A stretch of 64,000 nucleotides of DNA from Comamonas sp. lk (GTDB lineage: Bacteria > Pseudomonadota > Gammaproteobacteria > Burkholderiales > Burkholderiaceae_C). Of this stretch, positions 36,240-45,475 are shown piece after piece. The notes under the pieces were generated by a model. The model was not told the DNA's origin. It ran no database searches and saw only the letters and a program-made list of their open reading frames with translations. The position numbers were made by a program, and so were the translations under genes. The stretch is from assembly GCA_945860595.1 (NCBI GenBank), contig CAMAQV010000008.1, positions 1 through 64,000 of the forward strand, written 5' to 3'. Positions within the stretch are counted from its first letter, which is position 1, and the number at the start of each line of letters is the position of its first letter.

Positions 36240-39233
36240 TCAGGCCAGGCGCGCGAGCTGATCGCGCACTTTGGACAGGGTGTCGCCAAATTCCGCCACC
36301 CTTTGGTGCGATTGCGCAATCACGTCGGGGGGCGCTTTGGCCACAAAGGCTGCGTTACCCAGCTTGGCCGTGGCTTTGGTGATTTCGCCTTCCAGGCGCG
36401 CGATTTCTTTGCCCAGGCGCAGCTTTTCGGCCGCAGCGTCGATTTCCATGAAGAGGCACATACGCGCCTCGCCCACCACGGCCACCGGCGCGGCCTGCGC
36501 GGCGGTTTGCCAGGCGGCTTCGTCGTCGAATAGTTTCACCTCTGCCAGCTTGGCCAATGCCTGGAGCACGGGCCTGCTGCCGTGCCAGAAGTCCGTGTCT
36601 GCCCTGCTGCCGGCGAGCACGAACAAGGGCAGGCGGGTGGAGGGCGGCACCTTCATTTCGCCGCGCAGGTTGCGGCAGGCGTCTACCAGCAGCTTGAGGC
36701 GTGTCACATGGGCTTCGGCCACCGGGTCGATGCGCCCGGGCTGGCTCACCGGGTAGCTGGCAATCGCTACCGATGGACCTGTGCGCCCAGCTACCGGTGC
36801 CACTTTTTGCCAGAGTTCTTCTGTGATGAAAGGGATGAGCGGATGCGCCAGACGCAAAATCGTCTCCAGGGTGCGGATCAGGGTACGGCGGGTGGCGCGT
36901 TGCTCGGCCTCACTGCCGGTGTTGATTTGCACCTTGGCAATCTCAAGATACCAGTCGCAGAACTCGTTCCAGACAAAGTCGTAGACCGTGTTGGCGACGT
37001 TGTCGAGGCGGTATTCGGCGAAGCCCTTGGCCACTTCGGCCTCGACCTGCTGCAGTTGCGACACGATCCAGCGGTCCGCTTGGCTAAAAACCAAATAGCC
37101 GTGAAAGGGACCCGCCACGGTGGCCTTGCCTGCTGCGTCAAATCCGGGGGCGGCGCATTCGGCTTTGGTGTGTTCGCGCAGGCCGCAGTCGTAGCCCTCA
37201 CAGTTCATCAGCACAAAGCGGGTGGCGTTCCAGAGTTTGTTGCAGAAGTTGCGGTAGCCCTCGCAGCGCTTGGTATCAAAATTGATGTTCCGCCCCAGGC
37301 TGGCCAGTGCGGCAAAGGTGAAGCGCAGCGCGTCTGCGCCATAGGCGGGAATGCCATCCGGAAATTCCTTTTGCGTGTTTTTGCGTACCTGCGGTGCGGT
37401 CTCGGGTTTGCGCAGACCCTGGCTGCGTTTATCCAGCAAAGGCTCCAGTGCAATGCCGTCTATCAAATCCACCGGGTCCAGCACGTTGCCTTCGGACTTG
37501 CTCATTTTTTTGCCCTGCGCGTCGCGCACTAAACCGTGGATGTAGACGTGTTTGAAGGGCACACGCCCGGTGAAGTGCGTGGTCATCATGATCATGCGGG
37601 CGACCCAGAAGAAGATGATGTCGTAGCCGGTGACCAGCACGCTGGAGGGCAGATACAAGTCGTAGTCGGTCATGCCTGAAGCATCGGCGTTAGCGTTGTT
37701 GACCATGTCGCTATTGCCCCAACCCATGGTGCTGAAGGGCACCAGCGCGCTGGAGTACCAGGTGTCGAGCACGTCCTCGTCGCGGCGCAAGACTTTGCCG
37801 GGCGCCTGGGCCTGCGCTTCAGCTTCGTTGCGGGCCACGTAGACGCGGCCATCTTCGTCGTACCAAGCCGGAATTTGATGGCCCCACCACAGCTGGCGGC
37901 TGATGCACCAGTCTTGGATGTTGTTCATCCATTGGTTGTAGGTGTTGACCCAGTTCTCGGGAACGAAGCTGACTTCGCCGGATTGCACTGCGTCAATGGC
38001 CTTTTGGGCGATGGACTTGCCGCTCGGGTCCTGGTCGCTTACTTTGGTCATGGCTACGAACCACTGGTCGGTCAGCATGGGCTCGACCACCTGGCCGGTG
38101 CGGGCGCACACCGGCAGCATCAGCTTGTGGGGCTTGACTTCCAGCAGCAGGCCTTCTTTGTCCAGGTCTGCCAGCAAGGCTTTGCGGGCTTCAAAGCGGT
38201 CCATGCCCTGGTACTGCACCGGGCCGTTGTGGTTGACCTTGGCGTCCAGGGTGAAGATGGTGATCAACGGTAGGCCGTGGCGCTGTGCGCAGGCGTAGTC
38301 GTTGAAGTCGTGCGCGCCGGTGATCTTGACGCAGCCCGAGCCAAAGGCGCGGTCTACGAAGTCGTCGGCAATGATGGGAATCCTGCGGTTGCACAAGGGC
38401 AGGTCCACCATTTTCCCGAGCAGGTGGATGTAGCGTGCGTCTTCCGGGTGGATGGCCAGCGCGCCGTCGGCCATCATGGTTTCGGGGCGGGTGGTGGCAA
38501 TCGTCATGCCTTTGCTGAGCACGCCGTCAATCAGCTGCGGCCCATCGGAGAAGGGGTACAGGATGTAGTGCATCTTGCCCTCGGACTCGGTGGCCTCGAC
38601 CTCCAGGTCACTCACCGCACTTTGCAAAACCGGATCCCAATTGACAAGGCGTTTGCCACGGTAAATCAGCCCTTGCTCGTAGAGCTGGACAAAGGTCTCC
38701 GTGACCGTTTTGGACAGCTTGGGGTCCATGGTGAAGTACTCGCGACTCCAGTCCACGCTGTCGCCCATGCGGCGCATTTGGTTGGTGATGGTGTTGCCCG
38801 ATTGTTCTTTCCATTCCCAGACTTTGGTGACAAAGTTTGTGCGGGCTTCGGCGGGTGTGGGGCCCATGTCATGGCGGCTGATGCCTTGCGCCTGCAACTG
38901 GCGTTCCACCACGATTTGGGTGGCAATGCCTGCGTGGTCGGTGCCCGGAATCCAGGCGGTGTTGAAGCCCATCATGCGGTGGTAGCGCGTGAGGCTGTCC
39001 ATGATGGTCTGGTTGAAGGCGTGACCCATGTGCAAGGTGCCGGTCACATTGGGCGGCGGTAGCTGGATGGCAAAGGCGGGCGCACTATCCTGTGGCGCTT
39101 GGGTGCCGCGGAAGCCGGCCACACCGTAGCCACGCTGTTCCCACTCGGGGCCCCAATGGGCTTCCAGCGCAGCGGGTTCGAATGACTTGGCAAGCGACTG
39201 CAGCGCGGGCTGCTCGGGAGGGGTGTTGGACAT
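36240..39233 (-). CDS. valS: Valyl-tRNA synthetase
   Basis: The 997-residue class I synthetase charges tRNA-Val and edits threonyl mistakes. The HIGH-type motif appears as [15 protein letters not shown] and KMSKS as [11 protein letters not shown]. The CP1 editing domain, anticodon domain and C-terminal coiled-coil arm (about residues 930-997, [17 protein letters not shown]) are present. The ATG at 39233 gives the usual N-terminus; a longer frame to 39404 is unsupported. Confidence 0.96.
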   Translation of the reverse strand: MSNTPPEQPALQSLAKSFEPAALEAHWGPEWEQRGYGVAGFRGTQAPQDSAPAFAIQLPPPNVTGTLHMGHAFNQTIMDSLTRYHRMMGFNTAWIPGTDHAGIATQIVVERQLQAQGISRHDMGPTPAEARTNFVTKVWEWKEQSGNTITNQMRRMGDSVDWSREYFTMDPKLSKTVTETFVQLYEQGLIYRGKRLVNWDPVLQSAVSDLEVEATESEGKMHYILYPFSDGPQLIDGVLSKGMTIATTRPETMMADGALAIHPEDARYIHLLGKMVDLPLCNRRIPIIADDFVDRAFGSGCVKITGAHDFNDYACAQRHGLPLITIFTLDAKVNHNGPVQYQGMDRFEARKALLADLDKEGLLLEVKPHKLMLPVCARTGQVVEPMLTDQWFVAMTKVSDQDPSGKSIAQKAIDAVQSGEVSFVPENWVNTYNQWMNNIQDWCISRQLWWGHQIPAWYDEDGRVYVARNEAEAQAQAPGKVLRRDEDVLDTWYSSALVPFSTMGWGNSDMVNNANADASGMTDYDLYLPSSVLVTGYDIIFFWVARMIMMTTHFTGRVPFKHVYIHGLVRDAQGKKMSKSEGNVLDPVDLIDGIALEPLLDKRSQGLRKPETAPQVRKNTQKEFPDGIPAYGADALRFTFAALASLGRNINFDTKRCEGYRNFCNKLWNATRFVLMNCEGYDCGLREHTKAECAAPGFDAAGKATVAGPFHGYLVFSQADRWIVSQLQQVEAEVAKGFAEYRLDNVANTVYDFVWNEFCDWYLEIAKVQINTGSEAEQRATRRTLIRTLETILRLAHPLIPFITEELWQKVAPVAGRTGPSVAIASYPVSQPGRIDPVAEAHVTRLKLLVDACRNLRGEMKVPPSTRLPLFVLAGSRADTDFWHGSRPVLQALAKLAEVKLFDDEAAWQTAAQAAPVAVVGEARMCLFMEIDAAAEKLRLGKEIARLEGEITKATAKLGNAAFVAKAPPDVIAQSHQRVAEFGDTLSKVRDQLARLA

Positions 39234-39366
39234 GGAATGGGATGCGGTGAGGCCCTCAACGCGAGGGCGGGCAAAGGCCGGGCATTTTACCGGCCGGCCT
39301 TTCTGAGGCCAGTGTGCGGCACGCAGATGGCTCCCTGTGCGGGCATTTGCGCATACCATGCGCGCC

Positions 39367-39630
39367 ATGCCTACGACCCCAACCACATTTTTCGGTCTGC
39401 CCAAGCTGCCCGCCCGCTACGCCAGCCTGGTCTTGCCATTTTTTCTGACCTGCGTGATGACCTGCGTTGTCTCGGGTATCAGCACCCTGCGGGTGGCGGG
39501 GTTCGGGCCTGGGGTGATGACGATGTGGCTTTTATCGTGGATGATTTCCTGGGCAATCGCGTATCCGACGATGTTGCTGGTGATGCCTTGGGTGAAGAAA
39601 CTGGTTGCCGCGCTGGTCGCCAGCGCCTGA
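39367..39630 (+). CDS. Small membrane protein, DUF2798-like
   Basis: This 87-residue protein has two hydrophobic helices (about 17-40 and 48-72): [20 protein letters not shown] and [20 protein letters not shown]. The pattern resembles DUF2798 inner-membrane proteins. Starts at 39358 and 39337 are in frame, but 39367 fits the family best. It is divergent from valS and 42 bases before yaaA. The function is unknown. Confidence 0.72.
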   Translation: MPTTPTTFFGLPKLPARYASLVLPFFLTCVMTCVVSGISTLRVAGFGPGVMTMWLLSWMISWAIAYPTMLLVMPWVKKLVAALVASA

Positions 39631-39672
39631 GGCGGGACCGCCCCGTCGTGTGCCTTTCGGGATAATTACGGC

Positions 39673-40452
39673 ATGCTCGTGCTCTTATCTCCCGCTAAAT
39701 CCCTGGATTACGCCACGCCCTTGCGTGGCCAGGTCCATACCGATCCGCTGTTTGTCAAACAGTCCCAACAGCTGATTAAAGTGCTGCGCAGCTACACCCC
39801 GCCGCAGATCTCCCAGCTGATGGACTTGAGCGACACCCTGTCCGGTCTCAACGTCGCCCGCTACCAGGCCTGGCGCGCCAAGGCCACGCCGCAGAACGCG
39901 CGCCAGGCTGTGCTGGCGTTTGATGGCGATGTGTACGACGGCCTGAACGCCCGATCCCTGGATGACGCGGCCCTGGACTGGGCGCAGCAGCATCTGTGCA
40001 TGCTCAGCGGTTTGTACGGCGTGCTGCGCCCGCTGGACTTGATGCAGCCCTACCGTCTGGAGATGGGAACCCGCCTGCCGACCGACCGGGGGCAGGATTT
40101 GTATGCTTTTTGGGGGGACTCCATCACCGACTACCTGAACAGCCGACAGGCTGAGGAGCGCGACCCGGTGGTGGTCAACCTGGCTTCTCAGGAGTATTTC
40201 AAGGCCGTCAAACCCAAGCGCCTGCGGGCCCGGCTGGTGGAATGCGTGTTTGAGGACTACAAGAGCGGGGTGTACAAAATCATCAGCTTCAACGCCAAGC
40301 GCGCGCGCGGTGCGATGGCCCGCTTTGCGATTACGCAGCGCGCCACGCGTCCTGAACAGCTGCAGGCGTTTGATGTGGACGGATACCGCTTCCAAGCCGG
40401 TTTGTCTTCATCCGAGCGTTTGGTTTTCCGCCGCAAATTGGCGCAGGCATAG
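39673..40452 (+). CDS. yaaA: Peroxide stress protein YaaA
   Basis: The 259-residue cytoplasmic protein begins MLVLLSPAKSLDY, the family signature, and contains LCMLSGLYGVLRPLDLMQPYRLEMGT and VVNLASQEYFKAV. In E. coli the family protects DNA during peroxide stress by limiting free iron. A GATAAT at 39661-39666 lies so close to the ATG that the mRNA could be nearly leaderless. The gene is followed by queF after three bases. Confidence 0.93.
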   Translation: MLVLLSPAKSLDYATPLRGQVHTDPLFVKQSQQLIKVLRSYTPPQISQLMDLSDTLSGLNVARYQAWRAKATPQNARQAVLAFDGDVYDGLNARSLDDAALDWAQQHLCMLSGLYGVLRPLDLMQPYRLEMGTRLPTDRGQDLYAFWGDSITDYLNSRQAEERDPVVVNLASQEYFKAVKPKRLRARLVECVFEDYKSGVYKIISFNAKRARGAMARFAITQRATRPEQLQAFDVDGYRFQAGLSSSERLVFRRKLAQA

Positions 40453-40455
40453 GCC

Positions 40456-41322
40456 ATGCGCGACACCACCGCTTCGCAGGCCACGCCTGCCCAGTCGCCG
40501 CTGGGCAAGAATGCCAGTTACATCGACCAATATGACCCTGCGCTGCTGTTCCCGTTGCCACGGGCAGCCAAGCGGCAGGAACTGGGTCTGGGCGAGCGAC
40601 TGCCCTTTTTTGGGGCCGATGTATGGACCGCGTTTGAGCTGAGTTGGCTTAACCCGCGCGGCAAGCCGCAGCTGGCGCTGGCGCACATCACCGTGCCCTG
40701 CGAAACGCCCAACATCATTGAGAGCAAGTCTTTCAAGCTCTACCTCAACAGTTTCAATAACACCCGGTTTGCCGATGCTTCTGAGGTGCTGACCCGCTTG
40801 CGGGTGGATCTGTCCGAGGCGTCCTGGCGTGGGATGGCTGGTACGTCCACCGTGGGAGTGCGCCTGCTAGGGCCTGAGCTGTTTGACCAGGAGCCTGTGC
40901 GCGAGCTTGACGGCCTGAGCCTGGACCGTCTGGACATTGCCTGCGACCGCTATAGCCCCGCGCCGGATTTGCTGCGCACCACCCCCGGCGAGCCGCCCGT
41001 GACGGAAACGCTGGTGAGCAATCTGCTCAAAAGCAATTGCCTGGTGACGGGGCAGCCCGATTGGGGCAGTGTGCAAATAAGCTACAGCGGCGACGCGATT
41101 GACCAGGAGGGCTTGTTGCAATACCTGGTGAGTTTTCGCAACCACAACGAGTTCCATGAGCAGTGCGTGGAACGCATTTTTATGGACATTTGGCAGCGCT
41201 GCAAACCGACCCGGCTGACCGTGTATGCGCGCTACACACGGCGCGGCGGTTTGGACATCAACCCCTTGCGCACCAGCCACCCGCAAACCCTGCCGCCCAA
41301 CACCCGCATGGCGCGGCAGTAA
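40456..41322 (+). CDS. queF: NADPH-dependent 7-cyano-7-deazaguanine reductase
   Basis: The 288-residue bimodular QueF reduces preQ0 to preQ1 in queuosine synthesis. The N-terminal module has the NADPH-binding [13 protein letters not shown]. The C-terminal module holds the catalytic cysteine in [14 protein letters not shown] and the substrate-binding [15 protein letters not shown]. Coupling to yaaA by a three-base gap is common in this group. Confidence 0.95.
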   Translation: MRDTTASQATPAQSPLGKNASYIDQYDPALLFPLPRAAKRQELGLGERLPFFGADVWTAFELSWLNPRGKPQLALAHITVPCETPNIIESKSFKLYLNSFNNTRFADASEVLTRLRVDLSEASWRGMAGTSTVGVRLLGPELFDQEPVRELDGLSLDRLDIACDRYSPAPDLLRTTPGEPPVTETLVSNLLKSNCLVTGQPDWGSVQISYSGDAIDQEGLLQYLVSFRNHNEFHEQCVERIFMDIWQRCKPTRLTVYARYTRRGGLDINPLRTSHPQTLPPNTRMARQ

Positions 41323-41342
41323 GACGGCCAAGGCGAATTGCG

Positions 41343-42578
41343 TCAGCCCCCCGAGCGCGGGTGGGCAGTCTGTACGGCGTCGGCCACCAACTCGGCAGTC
41401 GCCGCAGCCAGCGTCCAGCCCAGATGGCCATGGCCGGTGTTGTAGAACACGCCCGGGCGGCGGCCCGGTCCTACGCGCGGCATCAGGTTGGGCATCATGG
41501 GGCGCAGCCCGGCCCAGGGAATCGCGTGGCGGGTATTCACGGCTGGGAAGTTTTGCCGCACCCAGCCCACCAGCGGTTGGATACGGCTGGCGCGGATGTC
41601 GCGGTCTTCGCCATTGAATTCCGCCGTGCCCGCAACCCGCAAGCGCCCTTCGCCCAGACGCGAGCAGGCCACGCGGGCCCGGTCATCGAGCAGGCTGACC
41701 ACTGGCGCTGCGGCGCGGCTGGCGTCGTCGGGTAAGTCCACCGTGATGGAATAGCCTTTGACCGGGTACACATTGACCCGGTCGCCCAGGCTGGCGGCCA
41801 GCGCCCGGCTGGCGACCCCGGCGCAGACCACCACCGCATCAAAATCGGCATCGTGCACCGCGCCCTCGCACAGGCTGCGCACCCGGATTCCCTTGGCTGT
41901 GGGTGTCAATGTTTGTACCGCGTGGTCACAATGCAGCTGGACGCCTTTGCGCTGCGCCGCCGCAGCCAGGCCCACGGTGTAAAGGTGGATATCGCCGGTG
42001 CTGTCGTCGGGTGTGTAGAAGCCGCCCACCAACTCACCGCTGATGGCGGGTTCAATGGCCCGCATTTCGGCAGGTCCCACGGTGTGGCGGACGACGCCGC
42101 CGCGCAGCAGCAGGCGTGAGACGTCCTGCCCGTGGGCAAACCCGGCTGCGTCGCGGTACACGTGCAAGATGCCGCGGGTGCGCAGATCAAATTCAATGCC
42201 CTCGGCGCGGGCCCAGGCGAACAGGTGCTCGCGCGCCTGTACGGCCAGTTTGGCCGTGGCGATGGTGTTGCTTTCGTAGTGGCGGATGCTGGCGACAAAT
42301 TCGGCCAGCCAGCTCAGCTTGTGCCAGGTGGGCTGCGGATGAATCAGCAGGGGCGCGTCTTTGCGCAGCATCCATTTGAGGCCATTGATGACGGTGGCGG
42401 TACGGTTCCAGACCTCCGCATTGCAGGCGGAGATTTGGCCTGCGTTGGCGAAGGAGGTTTCCATGGCGGCGTAGCGGTGCCGCTCGAACAATGTGACCGC
42501 ATAACCCCGCTGCATCAGCGCATAGGCTGTTGTCACGCCGGTGATGCCACCCCCGATGACCCCAATTCTCTGAACCAT
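41343..42578 (-). CDS. dadA: D-amino acid dehydrogenase small subunit (DadA-like)
   Basis: The 411-residue FAD enzyme begins with the dinucleotide-binding RIGVIGGGITGVTTAYALMQRGY. FANAGQISACNAEVW and the C-terminal GLRPMMPNLMPRVG followed by NTGHGHLGWTLA fit DadA, which oxidises D-amino acids to 2-oxo acids and passes electrons to quinone. The ATG at 42578 gives the family start; a longer frame has no support. The alanine racemase that often accompanies dadA is not adjacent, so the exact substrate is open. Confidence 0.85.
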   Translation of the reverse strand: MVQRIGVIGGGITGVTTAYALMQRGYAVTLFERHRYAAMETSFANAGQISACNAEVWNRTATVINGLKWMLRKDAPLLIHPQPTWHKLSWLAEFVASIRHYESNTIATAKLAVQAREHLFAWARAEGIEFDLRTRGILHVYRDAAGFAHGQDVSRLLLRGGVVRHTVGPAEMRAIEPAISGELVGGFYTPDDSTGDIHLYTVGLAAAAQRKGVQLHCDHAVQTLTPTAKGIRVRSLCEGAVHDADFDAVVVCAGVASRALAASLGDRVNVYPVKGYSITVDLPDDASRAAAPVVSLLDDRARVACSRLGEGRLRVAGTAEFNGEDRDIRASRIQPLVGWVRQNFPAVNTRHAIPWAGLRPMMPNLMPRVGPGRRPGVFYNTGHGHLGWTLAAATAELVADAVQTAHPRSGG

Positions 42579-42713
42579 GCAAGAACTTTCGCTGCACGCT
42601 GTGCAAAGCAGTGATTGTGACCGCCCTGCAGCAAGGCCATCAGCGCCGCGCGGCAGGCCGCCGTCGGGGGGCTGGTAATATGGTTTGATTCGCTTGCAAC
42701 CCGCACACTCTTC

Positions 42714-43415
42714 ATGAACGCATCGACATCTGACCTTGGAACCCCGGTATCCGAAAAAATTCGTGAAAGGCTGCTTGCTGCGCGCAAGCGCTACCACGCC
42801 AATGACAATATTGCAGGCTATATTGAGCCGGGAGAGCTTGAGCAACTGCTTGACGAAGTGGAAGAAAAGATGATGGGCGTTTTACAAAGTCTGGTCATCG
42901 ACACCGAGCGTGACCACAACACCGGCAACACCGCGCGCCGCGTCGCGAAGATGTACGTCAATGAAGTGTTTAAGGGCCGTTACGTGGATGCGCCCACCAT
43001 CACGGAGTTTCCCAATGCAGAGCATCTCAACGAGCTGATGATCGTGGGCCCCATCACCGTGCGCAGTGCCTGCAGCCACCATTTCTGCCCGGTCATCGGG
43101 AAAATCTGGATCGGCGTGCTCCCCAATGAACACACCAACGTCATTGGTCTGTCCAAGTACGCTCGACTGGCTGAATGGGTGATGGGCCGCCCCCAAATTC
43201 AGGAAGAGGCGGTAGTGCAACTGGCCGACCTCATTCAGGAAAAAACCCAGCCCGATGGTCTTGCCATTGTGATGGAGGCAACCCACTACTGCATGTCCTG
43301 GCGCGGCGTCAAAGATATGGACAGCAAGATGATCAATTCGGTGATGCGCGGCGTGTTCCTGAAAGACCCGAATTTGCGCCGCGAGTTTTTGTCGCTTATT
43401 CCCCAGAAAGGCTGA
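42714..43415 (+). CDS. folE: GTP cyclohydrolase I
   Basis: The 233-residue enzyme makes 7,8-dihydroneopterin triphosphate from GTP for folate and pterin synthesis. The zinc and active-site residues are visible in CSHHFCPVIGKIWIGVLP, with VIGLSKYARLAEW and the C-terminal cysteine/histidine EATHYCMSWRGVKD. It is followed six bases later by a BLUF photoreceptor gene, so the two share a transcript. Confidence 0.95.
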   Translation: MNASTSDLGTPVSEKIRERLLAARKRYHANDNIAGYIEPGELEQLLDEVEEKMMGVLQSLVIDTERDHNTGNTARRVAKMYVNEVFKGRYVDAPTITEFPNAEHLNELMIVGPITVRSACSHHFCPVIGKIWIGVLPNEHTNVIGLSKYARLAEWVMGRPQIQEEAVVQLADLIQEKTQPDGLAIVMEATHYCMSWRGVKDMDSKMINSVMRGVFLKDPNLRREFLSLIPQKG

Positions 43416-43421
43416 AAACCC

Positions 43422-43844
43422 ATGTTGGTACGTTTGCTCTACGCCAGTCGCGCCGTCAACCCGGATGCCCAGGCCATTGAAGAAATATTGTCCAAATCAC
43501 GCGAGGGAAACCCGGGCTCCGGTATCACCGGCATCCTCTGTTACGGCGGTGGTATTTTTCTGCAGGCGATTGAGGGCGGACGCAATGCGGTCAATGAGCT
43601 GTACGGCCATATTCAGCGCGATACCCGCCATAAAGATGTGATTTTGCTGCACTACGAAGAAATTGAAGAGCGCCGCTTTGGTAGCTGGACCATGGGACAG
43701 GTCAATATGTCCAAAATCAACCACAGCATTTTGCTCAAGTATGCCGAGCGCCCGGAGCTGGATCCCTATGCCGTATCGGGTCGCGTGTCCTTGGCCTTGC
43801 TCGAAGAGCTGATGGCCACCGCCTCCATCATCGGGCGGGCCTGA
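43422..43844 (+). CDS. BLUF-domain blue-light photoreceptor
   Basis: The 140-residue short BLUF protein binds FAD and responds to blue light. The photocycle residues are in place: Tyr7 (LLYASRA), Asn30 (REGNPGSGITG), Gln48 (FLQAIEG), Trp89 and Met91 (GSWTM). Spacing from Asn to Gln to Trp equals that of AppA. The C-terminal helices (about 100-140) are the only extra part, so it must signal through a partner. It lies directly behind folE and in the same frame as the DUF429 gene that follows. Confidence 0.9.
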   Translation: MLVRLLYASRAVNPDAQAIEEILSKSREGNPGSGITGILCYGGGIFLQAIEGGRNAVNELYGHIQRDTRHKDVILLHYEEIEERRFGSWTMGQVNMSKINHSILLKYAERPELDPYAVSGRVSLALLEELMATASIIGRA

Positions 43845-43850
43845 GCGCAC

Positions 43851-44705
43851 TTGCCTGCTGCATCTTCGGCGCCCCCCGAGGCCCTGCCGCTTTTGGGCTG
43901 TGATTTTTCCAGCAGCCCCAGCAAGCGTAAAACCATCGTCAATGCATGGGGAATGCTAGGCGCGGGCGTCCTGCGGCTGGACCGACTGGAGCACTTTGAC
44001 AGCCTGGACGGCTGGGCGCGCAGCCTGCGCGAGGGCAGCTGGTTCGGCGCCTTTGACCTGCCCTTTGGCCTTCCGCGCGCGCTGGTGCAGACACTGGGCT
44101 GGCCGCTGGAGTGGGCCGCTTGCATGGACCATTACGCCAGCTTGCCGCGCAGCCAGATCCGCGATGCCTTCGCTGCGTTTTGCGATGCCCGTCCCGCGGG
44201 CGGAAAATTCGCCCACCGCGCCACCGACGGACCGGCAGGTTCCAGCCCCTCCATGAAATGGGTGAATCCGCCGGTTGCCTATATGCTGCATGCTGGCGTT
44301 CCTGTGCTGCGTCAGGCGGATGCCTATTTTCCCGGCCTGCAGCCCGCGCAGATGGATGCACGGCGCGTCGCGCTCGAGGCGTATCCTGGTCTGCTGGCGC
44401 GCGAGATCCTGGGCGCACGCAGCTACAAAAGCGACACCCGCATCAAGCAAACTCCCGAGCGCCTGATTGCCCGCAAAGACCTCCTCACTGCCCTGGAGTT
44501 AGGCCAGACCCGCTTGCAGTTGCGCCTGCGTTTGAGCCACGCCCAGCGCGATGCGCTGGCCCAGGATGCCAGCGGCGACGCGCTCGACGCAGTGTTGTGC
44601 CTGGTGCAGGCCGGCTGGGGTCAGCTACGGCATGCGACCGGTGATTCACTGTGCGGCTTGCCTTCGGATCTGGATCCGCTGGAAGGCTGGATTCTGAGCG
44701 CTTGA
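43851..44705 (+). CDS. DUF429 family protein
   Basis: The protein is 284 residues from a TTG at 43851, six bases after the BLUF stop; no ATG or GTG precedes the conserved N-terminus GCDFSSSPSKRKTIV. That motif, WFGAFDLPFGLPR and LEAYPGLLARE are typical of DUF429, a RNase-H-like fold of unknown function. A TTG start, short spacing and the shared frame point to translational coupling with the BLUF gene. It ends just before the convergent moeB/thiF-like gene. Confidence 0.72.
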   Translation: MPAASSAPPEALPLLGCDFSSSPSKRKTIVNAWGMLGAGVLRLDRLEHFDSLDGWARSLREGSWFGAFDLPFGLPRALVQTLGWPLEWAACMDHYASLPRSQIRDAFAAFCDARPAGGKFAHRATDGPAGSSPSMKWVNPPVAYMLHAGVPVLRQADAYFPGLQPAQMDARRVALEAYPGLLAREILGARSYKSDTRIKQTPERLIARKDLLTALELGQTRLQLRLRLSHAQRDALAQDASGDALDAVLCLVQAGWGQLRHATGDSLCGLPSDLDPLEGWILSA

Positions 44706-44718
44706 GACCGGCTGGCGG

Positions 44719-45468
44719 CTAACGCCCCGCGCAGACGCTGCACCTTGGATCACGCGGCAGGCCGATGCGGGTCCATTCCATGCTTCGCCCATCCAGCATC
44801 AGCAAGGTACCGGTCAGCGGCACACCGAACCCTCCAACCACCATCAGCGCCTGCGCTGCCTGCATGCAGCCAATTACGCCCACCACCGGCGCAAACACAC
44901 CCATGGTGGCGCAGGCGACCGGGTCGGGCGCACTGGCTGACGGGAATGCACAGGCATAACAGGGGCAGTCGCTGGCACGCGGATCGAAGACACTGATTTG
45001 CCCGTCAAACTGCACCGCAGCGCCCGATACCAGGGGCACCCGGTGGCGCACGCAGGCGGCGTTGATCGCGTGGCGGGTCGTGAAGTTGTCGGTGCAGTCC
45101 AGCACCACGTCGGCCTGCGGTACGTGCGTCTCAAGCAGCGCGGCATCCGCGCGCTGCTGCAGCGCCACCAGGCGCGTCAACGGGTTGATGCGGGCCGCGC
45201 TGTTTTGCGCCGATAACACTTTGGGGCTGCCTACAGATGCACTGTCGTGCATGATTTGCCGCTGCAAATTGGTGAGGTCGACTACATCGTCATCAACCAG
45301 CGTCAGTGTGCCAACGCCCGCTGCTGCCAGGTACAGCACGGTGGGCGAGGCCAGTCCACCTGCGCCGATGACCAGTACCCGCGCCGCGTTGATGCGATCC
45401 TGGCCCTCAATGCCGATGTCGTCGAGCAGAATATGGCGCGAGTAACGCGACAGCTCGGCATCGCGCAT
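44719..45468 (-). CDS. HesA/MoeB/ThiF family adenylyltransferase
   Basis: The 249-residue E1-like enzyme adenylates the C-terminus of a small sulfur-carrier protein (MoaD or ThiS). ATP binding is shown by VLVIGAGGLASPTVLYLAAAGVGTLTLVDDD and NLQRQIMH. Zinc cysteines are in CPCYAC and the C-terminal CSVC. Cys in ACATMGVFAPVVG matches the conserved loop. Whether it serves molybdopterin or thiamin synthesis is not decided by context. It follows the ctp protease gene after seven bases. Confidence 0.9.
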   Translation of the reverse strand: MRDAELSRYSRHILLDDIGIEGQDRINAARVLVIGAGGLASPTVLYLAAAGVGTLTLVDDDVVDLTNLQRQIMHDSASVGSPKVLSAQNSAARINPLTRLVALQQRADAALLETHVPQADVVLDCTDNFTTRHAINAACVRHRVPLVSGAAVQFDGQISVFDPRASDCPCYACAFPSASAPDPVACATMGVFAPVVGVIGCMQAAQALMVVGGFGVPLTGTLLMLDGRSMEWTRIGLPRDPRCSVCAGR

Positions 45469-45475
45469 GCAGCGC

